From NCBI GenBank assembly GCA_964401385.1, contig CAYNYF010000095.1, positions 1 to 15,236 on the forward strand: DNA of 15,236 bases, given 5' to 3'. Positions 1 through 5,897 of this stretch are shown piece by piece. The notes below the pieces were generated by a model. That model worked only from the letters and a program-made list of their open reading frames with translations, made no database searches and was not told the DNA's origin. The position numbers were made by a program, and so were the translations under genes. How positions within the stretch are numbered: the stretch's first letter is position 1; the number at the start of each line of letters is the position of its first letter. Origin of the DNA: CAYNYF01 sp964401385 (GTDB lineage: Bacteria; Planctomycetota; Phycisphaerae; SM23-33).

Positions 1-1039
1 GGTTGATAAAGCCGTGCTCGTAGCCCAGCCCGTGGGCGTCGGGCCACCAGGCGTCGACGTAGGGGTGGTCCCCGCCGTGGGTGGCCATGATGGTGGTCCA
101 GCCCTGCACGGCCCGATCAGCGGTGGCGTCGTAGTACTCCAGCTCGTTCATTCGCTCGAAGTTAAACCGGAGCGAGCCCTTGGTGCCGTTGATCTCGAAG
201 CCGTTGCGGTTCTGGTTGCCGGTCGCCTGCCGGGCCGCCTCGAAGCTGGCCACCGCCCCGCCGCTGAACCTGGCCAGGAACAGCACCGTATCGTCGACGG
301 TGACCTTGCCCTTCCTGCCGGCGCCTCGCAGCCCGGCGGCGATCCCGCCGGCGACCACGCCGGTCATCAACTGCCGCGAGTGGATGAACGTCTCGGCGAT
401 GGCCCCGCAGATCTCGGTGATCTCCTGGCCGGTGACGAAGCGGGTCATGTCGATGATGTGGGCGTTCAGGTCGCCGTGCGCGCCGGAGCCGGCTAGCTTT
501 TTGTCGAAGCGCCAGGCCAGCGGCACGGACTCATCCGCCCAGTCCTGGAGGTAGACGGCCCGGACGTGGCGGATCTTGCCCACCTTGCCGCGCTTGACCA
601 GCAGGTGCGCCAGCGCCACGGCCGGACAGCGGCGGTAGTTGTACGAGACGAAGGTCTTGGCCCTCGCCTTTTTGGCGGCCGCCACCATCTCGCGGGCCTC
701 CTTCAGCGTCGCCGCCAGCGGCTTTTCGCAGGAGACGTTCTTCCCGGCCGCAAGGGCGGCTTTTGCCACTGAGGCGTGCATGTAGTTCGGCGTTACAACG
801 TCGACCAGGTCGATCTCCTCGGACCTCACCAGCCGCCGCCAATTGGTGCTGGCGTTGGCCCAGCCCCAGTTGTCGGCGAAGGCGCGCGGGTTCTCGGCCG
901 CCTGCCCGAAGACGGTATGCATGACCGGCTCGACCGGCACGTCGAAGAACTTCCGCACCTGTCCCCACGCGTTGGAGTGGGTCCGCCCCATGAATCCCTG
1001 CCCGATGAGGGCAACGTTCAGTGCTTTTTTCCCAGCCAT
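1..1039 (-). CDS. Gfo/Idh/MocA family NAD(P)-dependent oxidoreductase, C-terminus cut by window edge
   Basis: Probable cytoplasmic NAD(P)-dependent dehydrogenase acting on a sugar, inositol or similar polyol; the substrate cannot be told from sequence. The visible 346 residues begin with a Rossmann fold carrying GQGFMGRTH (about residues 13-21), then the family's EKP motif (105-107), whose Lys is normally catalytic. The C-terminal domain has GSGAHGDLNAHIID (184-197), corresponding to the usual G-x-D-x-x-x-H-x-x-D substrate/catalytic region. The last visible residues, including GYEHGF, resemble inositol-dehydrogenase-like members. I start at the ATG ending at 1039, which has GGGAG upstream in good position. 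The reading frame runs off position 1 with no stop, so the gene is partial. It diverges from the membrane-protein gene at 1213 and has its own candidate promoter. The family is secure; the substrate is unknown. Confidence 0.93.
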   Translation of the reverse strand, partial: MAGKKALNVALIGQGFMGRTHSNAWGQVRKFFDVPVEPVMHTVFGQAAENPRAFADNWGWANASTNWRRLVRSEEIDLVDVVTPNYMHASVAKAALAAGKNVSCEKPLAATLKEAREMVAAAKKARAKTFVSYNYRRCPAVALAHLLVKRGKVGKIRHVRAVYLQDWADESVPLAWRFDKKLAGSGAHGDLNAHIIDMTRFVTGQEITEICGAIAETFIHSRQLMTGVVAGGIAAGLRGAGRKGKVTVDDTVLFLARFSGGAVASFEAARQATGNQNRNGFEINGTKGSLRFNFERMNELEYYDATADRAVQGWTTIMATHGGDHPYVDAWWPDAHGLGYEHGFIN

Positions 1040-1090
1040 CGCTTGCTCCCTGAATGAAGCGCCTTTCCTGCCGTGACTTGACGGGCGGCC

Positions 1091-1120
1091 AATATACACG
1101 CCGCCCCCGCTCGCCGACAA
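1091..1120 (-). promoter_or_regulatory. candidate sigma70-type promoter of the Gfo/Idh/MocA gene
   Basis: Reading leftward, TTGTCG (1120-1115) is followed after an 18-base spacer by TATATT (1096-1091), a 5/6 match to the -10 consensus. Predicted transcription would start near 1084, giving a leader of about 45 bases with a good ribosome-binding site. The call rests only on hexamer matching. The -35 element lies inside an inverted repeat described separately. Confidence 0.4.
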
Positions 1121-1144
1121 GGCCCCCGACCCTTGTCAGGGGCC
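1116..1144. repeat. overlapping inverted repeats in the divergent intergenic region
   Basis: GACAAGG (1116-1122) pairs perfectly with CCTTGTC (1131-1137) around an 8-base loop. A second helix, GGCCCC (1121-1126) with GGGGCC (1139-1144), overlaps the first, so only one can form at a time. The repeat covers the -35 hexamer of the leftward candidate promoter and lies in the 173-base gap between two divergent genes. It could be an operator or an RNA structure; there is no T-tract to make it an ordinary terminator. A weak rightward promoter (TTGTCA 1133-1138, 17-base spacer, TAAGCT 1156-1161) also overlaps it. Confidence 0.45.
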
Positions 1145-1212
1145 ATTACCCACGTTAAGCTAGCGCGGCTGTTGTGCCGATGCAATAGAAGAGCTCATAA
1201 GGACATTCAGTA

Positions 1213-2040
1213 ATGCCGCCCATATCCATCAACGCATACCTGTTCCTTTGGCAGTTGCCGGTTTTCCTCGCCTTCGCCGCCGCCTGGCTCATCGGGGGCA
1301 CGTACCTGACCCGGCGCGCCCTGGGCGCCTGCACAGACTTGCCCCGCTCCAAGCTGGGCACTGCCCGCTGCCTTCGGCTGAACTTCCTCGCGACCGGGGC
1401 GGGGCTGCTGGCCCTGCTGATCATCGCCATCTTCTTCACCGCCTTGGCCAAAAGGACCCGAACGCTGGCCCTGTTGGCTGGCGCGGTGGTCGTTGGCCTG
1501 CCGGGCATGATGGCGATGACCTGGATGGTCCTGTTGAACCTGCTGGACCTGCCCCGAAAGACGGTTCTGCGCATCACCGCAACCAGCGCCGGACCGGTGC
1601 TCGCCGTGCTGGTGGTCCTTGCGGGCGCCACCGCCGTGCCGACGTGGTTCCTGGGGCAGGCGCGCCGCATGGCCCAAGGCTGTAAGAGCAACCTGCGCTG
1701 GGTGGAAACCGGCCTGGCGGAGTATGCCCAAAGAGAGGGTCGCGAGGCGCCAAGCTTAGAGGCCCTCGTCGATCGCAATTACATCGAACAGAAGTACCTC
1801 CGGTGTCCGGCCAATCCCACGGAAAAGATTGCGTACGCTTATGCCCCGCGTCCGGCCGGCTCAGAGGTCGAAGGCAGCAGCAGAATCCTCCTCTGCGATC
1901 GCGACGCCAACCACGGTGGGCGCCGGATCGCGCTGTTCGCCAACGGCAACATCGAGGAGATCGACGAGGACCGGTTTGCCGAGCTGCTGAAGTTACCTGA
2001 GAACCGACAGCTCGCCGAGCAGCTCGGCCGCAAGCCCTAG
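1213..2040 (+). CDS. four-helix membrane protein with C-terminal pseudopilin-like soluble domain; function unknown
   Basis: I do not recognise this 275-residue protein as a named family. Four hydrophobic helices are visible at about residues 9-29, 57-78, 85-110 and 124-148, so both ends should lie on the same side of the membrane. Residues about 155-275 are soluble. They resemble the globular part of planctomycete type II secretion-like pseudopilins: a C-x-x-N-L start (157-161), an amphipathic helix with YAQ, P-SLEALV (180-186), LRCPANP (196-202), a CDRDANHGG stretch (228-236) and LFANGNIEEI (241-250), comparable to the usual F-x-D-G-x-V ending. Here the domain follows four helices instead of a single prepilin leader helix, and no prepilin peptidase site is seen. 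ATG at 1213 has AAGGA nine bases upstream. The gene is followed by trmB in the same direction after 95 bases. The domain resemblance is judged by eye. Confidence 0.8.
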   Translation: MPPISINAYLFLWQLPVFLAFAAAWLIGGTYLTRRALGACTDLPRSKLGTARCLRLNFLATGAGLLALLIIAIFFTALAKRTRTLALLAGAVVVGLPGMMAMTWMVLLNLLDLPRKTVLRITATSAGPVLAVLVVLAGATAVPTWFLGQARRMAQGCKSNLRWVETGLAEYAQREGREAPSLEALVDRNYIEQKYLRCPANPTEKIAYAYAPRPAGSEVEGSSRILLCDRDANHGGRRIALFANGNIEEIDEDRFAELLKLPENRQLAEQLGRKP

Positions 2041-2135
2041 TGGGCCACGCCGCGCCAACCCGCCCAAACGGGGCACCCCGGCCGGGCAAGACTGCTATCG
2101 CCGCGGCCAGGACGGCATTACACTGACGGACCACC

Positions 2136-2789
2136 ATGCGAAGTCGAGCCGGAAAGGTCCGCCTGAAGTCCACCCCTGCCGAGCTGCGTGCGGCCGGCCT
2201 GCTGCTGGACGATGCCCTGGCCACCAACCCCATCGACCTGGCGGGCCTCTTCGGCAACGACCGCCCGGTGGAGGCGGAAATCGGCCCGGGCAAGGGCACG
2301 TTCGTTCTCCGCCGCGCAGCCGGGCGCGCCGAAATCAACTTCCTAGGCATCGAGTGGGTCCGCAGCTATGCGTGCTACGTCGCCGATCGGGCGCGCCGAG
2401 CCGGAGTGCCGAACGTCCGCGTGCTCTGCGCCGACGCAGAGACTGTTTTCCGATCAGCTCTCCCGGACCGATGCCTCTGGCGGGTGCACATCTACTTTCC
2501 GGACCCCTGGCCGAAGCGGCGGCATCTTCGCCGCCGGCTGATCAAGCCCCCCTTCGTCCATGACTTGCGTCGCGTGCTCAAGCCCGGTGGCTGGGTTGGG
2601 ATCATCACCGACAGCCGCGATTACTTCTGGCAGATCCGCCGGGTTTTCTCCGGGCAGCCCGGACTGGCCGAGGTGCCTTTCCGCGCCGCGCCCCTAGGCG
2701 GCGACGCGGCGGTCGGAACCAATTTCGAAGTCAAGTACACCGCCCGTGGCAGGACGCTGTATACCACCGCGGCCATCCGGTACGCCTAG
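2136..2789 (+). CDS. trmB: tRNA (guanine-N7-)-methyltransferase TrmB
   Basis: S-adenosylmethionine-dependent enzyme that makes m7G46 in the variable loop of tRNAs, in the cytoplasm. The 217 residues match the usual bacterial length. Visible motifs are the SAM-binding EIGPGKGTF (48-56), the acidic residue in LGIEW (70-74), LCAD (97-100), the family signature FPDPWPKRRH followed by RRRL (121-135), the post-motif LKPGGWVGIITD (148-159), and a C-terminal T-x-F-E-x-K (195-200) equivalent to the family's T-x-x-E-x-R substrate element, with Lys in the last position. The ATG at 2136 has only a weak Shine-Dalgarno match. The gene converges with the K+ channel gene, with just 17 bases between the stop codons. 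Confidence 0.95.
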   Translation: MRSRAGKVRLKSTPAELRAAGLLLDDALATNPIDLAGLFGNDRPVEAEIGPGKGTFVLRRAAGRAEINFLGIEWVRSYACYVADRARRAGVPNVRVLCADAETVFRSALPDRCLWRVHIYFPDPWPKRRHLRRRLIKPPFVHDLRRVLKPGGWVGIITDSRDYFWQIRRVFSGQPGLAEVPFRAAPLGGDAAVGTNFEVKYTARGRTLYTTAAIRYA

Positions 2790-2806
2790 GACCCGCGCCG
2801 GCCTTC

Positions 2807-3874
2807 TCAACCAGGCCCGTCCTCGGCGGCCTGGAGCTTCTGGATCGCTCGGGCGAGGCCGCGCCTGCCGATCAGCACCAGTGTGTCCCCGGAAGAAACC
2901 GTCACTTCCGGGCCCGGGCTGTAGAGGGCCGTCCCGTCCACCCGTTGCACGACCACGACCATCGCTCCCGCCCGGGACGGGAGGGACAACTGCCGCAGGG
3001 TGTGCCCGCCCATCGCGCTGTCCGGGCCAAGTGTGAGCTGATCCATCTCGAGATCCACCCCCTTGTGTGCCATCTCAACGAAATCCACCATGGCCGGGCG
3101 GAGGAGTACATCAACCATCCTGTTCACCCCGATCGTCTGCGGACACACGACGCGCGAGGCCCCGGCCTTGATGAGCTTGTCTTGCGTGGTTGCCTCTTGG
3201 GCCCGAGCAATAATTCGCAGACGCGGGTTCAGGCCGCGCGCCGTCAGCGTTAGAAACACGTTGCCCGCGTCGTCCGGCAAGGCCGCGACCAGCGCCGCCG
3301 CGCGCTCGATGCCCGCAGCCTCCAGTGTGGCCTCCTCGCGCGCATCGCCCAACAGGTAGGGCACCCCGTCCCGCTCAGCCTGCTCGGTTCGTTCGGGGTT
3401 GCTGTCCACAACGACAACACTCTGCCCCACGCTGCCTAGGCTCCGCCCGACCACCTGTCCCATCCGCCCATAGCCGCAGATGACGATCTGCCCGGAAAGG
3501 GCCGCAATTCGCCGTTCCAACTGTCGCCTCCCAAGGACCGTGCGCAGCCTTCCCTCAACCAGTGCCGCGACGACCAGCGACAGCGCCACCGCCCCGCTGG
3601 TCAGTCCACCCGCGATAACGAAGATTGTCCAGGCACGCCCCGCGCTGGATAGCGCGCCACCAACCTCCCCAAGGCCAACGGTGCTGACCGTGATAATCGT
3701 CATGTACACCGCGTCCAGCCAACTGTAGTTTCCCTCTATCAGGTAGTACCCGCTGCTGGCAATGACCATGAACAGAAAGAAAACCACCACGGCCACGGAA
3801 ATCCGCAGGTGGCCTTGCCGAGGACTTCCCGCTAGATTGAACCAGAGTGTATCAGGCTTGGTGTCCTTGGCCAT
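2807..3874 (-). CDS. two-transmembrane potassium channel protein with RCK (TrkA-N and TrkA-C) domains
   Basis: Predicted inner-membrane K+ channel gated through a cytoplasmic RCK module, built like MthK-type channels. The 355 residues show helix 1 (about 25-45), a pore helix and filter (51-70), helix 2 (80-106), an RCK-N/TrkA-N Rossmann domain (about 128-245) with GYGRMG (134-139) and the acid D157 after the second strand, then TrkA-C (about 268-340). The selectivity filter is TVGLGE (65-70), where most K+ channels have TVGYG or TVGFG. The gene reads away from the dnaA-side gap and is not evidently in an operon. No good Shine-Dalgarno precedes the ATG at 3874, but a TATAAT lies 12 bases upstream, suggesting a very short leader. 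K+ transport is inferred from the fold; ligand and true ion selectivity are unknown. Confidence 0.92.
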   Translation of the reverse strand: MAKDTKPDTLWFNLAGSPRQGHLRISVAVVVFFLFMVIASSGYYLIEGNYSWLDAVYMTIITVSTVGLGEVGGALSSAGRAWTIFVIAGGLTSGAVALSLVVAALVEGRLRTVLGRRQLERRIAALSGQIVICGYGRMGQVVGRSLGSVGQSVVVVDSNPERTEQAERDGVPYLLGDAREEATLEAAGIERAAALVAALPDDAGNVFLTLTARGLNPRLRIIARAQEATTQDKLIKAGASRVVCPQTIGVNRMVDVLLRPAMVDFVEMAHKGVDLEMDQLTLGPDSAMGGHTLRQLSLPSRAGAMVVVVQRVDGTALYSPGPEVTVSSGDTLVLIGRRGLARAIQKLQAAEDGPG

Positions 3875-3886
3875 GACGTGCGGTCT

Positions 3887-3892
3887 ATTATA
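3887..3892 (-). promoter_or_regulatory. candidate -10 element of the K+ channel gene
   Basis: A perfect TATAAT (reading leftward, 3892-3887) ends 12 bases before the ATG at 3874. No convincing -35 is seen at the proper distance. If used, transcription would begin about six bases before the start codon, implying an almost leaderless mRNA. This agrees with the missing Shine-Dalgarno sequence. Confidence 0.3.
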
Positions 3893-4260
3893 CCTTTTGG
3901 CTCCTTATACGGAAGGAACGACCGTTCTACAGCAGGACAGACGCCCGCAAAGGCCGGCGCATGGCCACACCAGTTGGTTAAGTCTTCCTATTTCTATTCA
4001 GATCTGAGAAATTATCAGTAGTAATACCGTTGTGGGCTAGTGTTGGTTGGTTTCGGGGAGCGCAGCATAAGCTTCGGAATCACCGGAACTTGCGTGGGAC
4101 CGGGCGAGGCGAAAGCCTGTGGAAAAGGTGTTGCGCATAGTGAGGGTTGGTGGCTGGTGTCGGGCCGTTGCCAAGCGGGCTGGCGGCTTGCGGGCAGGAG
4201 CGTGTGGAGGGCTGTTGAGCTGAGGCGAGTACCCCGGGGGGTTCCAACAGTTTGTCCACG
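3893..4260. other. candidate replication origin (oriC-like) in the gap downstream of dnaA
   Basis: The 400 bases between the K+ channel start and the dnaA stop contain no credible gene. About 60 bases at 3973-4033 are only about one-third G+C, which stands out in this GC-rich window and could be a DNA-unwinding element; they include the 10-base palindrome TCAGATCTGA (3998-4007). To the right are a DnaA box fitting TTWTNCACA (4118-4126) and a weaker box-like site TTGTCCACG (4252-4260, two mismatches). In many bacteria an origin lies directly downstream of dnaA, between it and dnaN; here the gap persists although dnaN is elsewhere. Only one strong box is visible, so this is a hypothesis. A promoter region for the channel gene occupies the left end. 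Confidence 0.35.
4118..4126 (-). promoter_or_regulatory. DnaA box
   Basis: TTTTCCACA on the minus strand fits the relaxed DnaA-box consensus TTWTNCACA exactly. It lies in the non-coding gap about 150 bases beyond the dnaA stop codon. A single 9-mer can occur by chance, so position is the main support. Confidence 0.5.
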
Positions 4261-4274
4261 GCCGGTCCGCCGGC
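4261..4274 (-). terminator. short GC hairpin directly after the dnaA stop codon
   Basis: In the direction of dnaA transcription the stop codon is followed at once by GCCGG, a 4-base loop and CCGGC (4274-4261). There is no T-run after it, so it is either an atypical terminator, a 3'-end stabilising hairpin, or chance in GC-rich DNA. Confidence 0.25.
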
Positions 4275-5600
4275 CTATCGGGAGGCGGAGCGCAGCTCCT
4301 GGCTGAGGTGTTGGAGCGTTGCATGGAGAACCGGGTCGCTCTGCCGGAGGTGTGCGACGTTGCGGTTGGCGTGCAGCACCGTCGTGTGGTCCCGGCCGCC
4401 GAAATACCCGCCGATTTCCTCCAGAGAGTGCCGGGTGAGGTTGCGGGCGAGGTACATGCAGATCTGACGGGGCAGGCTGATAGACTTGGTCCGCTTGCGG
4501 CTCTGGATATCCGCCAGCCGCACGCCAAAACGCTTGGTGACAGCGTGCATGATGTGCTCGATCGTTACCTCACGCCGGCTGCCAGACAGGTCGGTGCCGA
4601 GCGCCTCCTCGGCCAGGGTCATGTCCGGGGCGCGGTCGAGCACGCTGGCAAGCATTGAGATCTTGGTGATGGCGCCTTCTAGTTCCCGAGTGTTGGAGTC
4701 GATTGTTCCGGCGATGAAGCACACGACGTCGTCCGGCAGTGCGATGCTCCGGGCCGCGGCCTTCTTGCGGACGATGGCCACGCGCGTCTCGTAGCCGGGG
4801 CGATCGATCCCGGCGACCAGGCCCCAGTTGAACCTGCTGACTAGCCGCTCTTCCAGGGCCGGGATCTCCGCGGGTGGACGGTCGCAGGAGAGCACGATCT
4901 GCCTTTGGGACTGATACAGCGTGTTGAAGGTGTGAAAGAACTCCTCCTGGGTCTGATCGTGGTTGGAGAGGAACTGCACGTCGTCAACAGCCAAGATGTC
5001 CGTCTGCCGGTAGCGGTAGCGGAACTCCTGCAGCCGGCCGAGCTGGATGGCCTCAATCAACTGGTTTACGAAGGCCTCGCAGGAGAGGAAGCAAACGCTG
5101 GCGCCGCCGCGGTCCAGCAGGGCGCGGCAGACCCCCTGAAGCAGATGCGTCTTTCCCAGCCCGGAGGCGCCGTAAATGAAGAGTGGGTTGTACGTCTTGC
5201 CCGGGGATTCGGCGACGGCCACGCAGGCGGCTTGGGCAAGCCGGTTGCAGGGCCCCGTTACGAATGCATCGAAGGTGTAGTCCTGGTTTAGGAGCAGCTC
5301 TGCGGCCGGCTGAGCGCCGGAGCTTTCCGCAGGGACAGGCTCGCTGCCGGCCTGCGGCGGCGACAGGAAGGAGACGCTTACGAGCCGCCCCGTGGCGGTT
5401 TGGGCGGCCTCGGTGAACAGGGCGACGGCGTGCTGCTGGCAGTACGCCTGCTCGCGCGCCCCGGGGACGCGGATCTGGAGGAGCCCGTGTTCCAGTCCGA
5501 TCGGCTCCAGTTGGGCGAACCACGGGCGGATGACTTGGTCGCCCTGGGCGACCACATGCTGAACAATCTGCTGCCACAAGTGTGGCTGAACATTTGCCAC
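4275..5600 (-). CDS. dnaA: chromosomal replication initiator protein DnaA
   Basis: AAA+ ATPase that binds DnaA boxes, opens the origin and helps load the DnaB helicase. From GTG at 5600 the protein is 441 residues, normal for the family. Domain I (about 1-80) contains W-F-x-x-L-x-P (27-33); a short variable linker follows. Domain III begins with YTFDAFVTG (108-116) and has Walker A GASGLGKT (144-151), Walker B ILAVDDVQF (202-210) and R256 in the arginine-finger region. Domain IV (about 345-441) carries the DNA-binding signature IGGYFGGRDHTTVLHANRN (396-414 region). I chose the GTG because the upstream in-frame ATG at 5735 adds 45 residues unlike DnaA, and AGGCAGGG precedes the GTG. A TTGACG/TATGCT promoter lies upstream, so expression is probably independent of the ABC exporter gene. 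dnaN is not adjacent. Confidence 0.96.
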   Translation of the reverse strand: MANVQPHLWQQIVQHVVAQGDQVIRPWFAQLEPIGLEHGLLQIRVPGAREQAYCQQHAVALFTEAAQTATGRLVSVSFLSPPQAGSEPVPAESSGAQPAAELLLNQDYTFDAFVTGPCNRLAQAACVAVAESPGKTYNPLFIYGASGLGKTHLLQGVCRALLDRGGASVCFLSCEAFVNQLIEAIQLGRLQEFRYRYRQTDILAVDDVQFLSNHDQTQEEFFHTFNTLYQSQRQIVLSCDRPPAEIPALEERLVSRFNWGLVAGIDRPGYETRVAIVRKKAAARSIALPDDVVCFIAGTIDSNTRELEGAITKISMLASVLDRAPDMTLAEEALGTDLSGSRREVTIEHIMHAVTKRFGVRLADIQSRKRTKSISLPRQICMYLARNLTRHSLEEIGGYFGGRDHTTVLHANRNVAHLRQSDPVLHATLQHLSQELRSASR

Positions 5601-5667
5601 GGCAGTGCCCTGCCTACCGCTCCGCAGCCGCCCGGCTGCCAGCGCGAACCTGTCCGAAGAGCGGTAG
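5598..5667 (-). promoter_or_regulatory. structured 5' leader of dnaA with hairpin over the ribosome-binding site
   Basis: In the dnaA transcript direction, CTACCGCTC (5667-5659) pairs perfectly over nine bases with GAGCGGTAG (5622-5614). Inside this stem is a second hairpin, GCAGCC-GGGC-GGCTGC (5639-5624). Next comes GGCAG-GGCA-CTGCC (5614-5601), which abuts the GTG start (5600-5598) and contains the purine-rich stretch that would serve as the ribosome-binding site. The outer stem and the last hairpin share only base 5614. The arrangement suggests translational control of dnaA, but no known riboswitch is recognised and function is inferred. Confidence 0.45.
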
Positions 5668-5737
5668 AAACATCCATGACCTGAGAATGGGAAACCGACC
5701 CTTCGACTGGTGCTGCCTTCCCTGGCAACGGCCAACG

Positions 5738-5766
5738 AGCATATCGCCGAAGGCGCCGCCCGTCAA
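5738..5766 (-). promoter_or_regulatory. candidate sigma70-type promoter of dnaA
   Basis: Reading leftward, TTGACG (5766-5761, 5/6 match) is followed by an exact 17-base spacer and TATGCT (5743-5738, 4/6 match). Transcription would begin near 5731, producing a leader of about 130 bases that includes the folded region before the GTG. A degenerate TTTTCCAAT sits immediately upstream; it misses the DnaA box in its last two positions, so autoregulation is not supported by it alone. The rest of the 297-base gap between dnaA and the exporter gene shows no gene. Confidence 0.5.
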
Positions 5767-5869
5767 TTGGAAAACTCGCGTTTGGTGCAGGCAACTGGGT
5801 TTCAGGCCCCCTCGACCGCCGAGCAGAGCCCGGTAAAAGCGGGCGCCGCCGGCACCTGCGCCGCCCACA

Positions 5870-5897
5870 GGCCGGCCCCCGCAAAGGCCCGCCGGCC
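5870..5897 (-). terminator. GC-rich hairpin directly after the ABC exporter stop codon
   Basis: GGCCGGC (5897-5891) pairs perfectly over seven bases with GCCGGCC (5876-5870), separated by 14 bases, beginning right after the exporter's TGA. No T-tract follows. It may end or protect the upstream transcript; support is structural only. Confidence 0.3.

Noticed and set aside
4037..4528. 163-codon minus-strand frame crossing the gap after dnaA
   Set aside because: Most of it is a shifted frame of dnaA domain IV; the rest has no recognisable features, so the gap is treated as non-coding.
5601..5735. 45-residue N-terminal extension of DnaA from ATG 5735
   Set aside because: The extension does not resemble DnaA domain I, and the GTG at 5600 gives a normal 441-residue protein beginning with a standard domain I.
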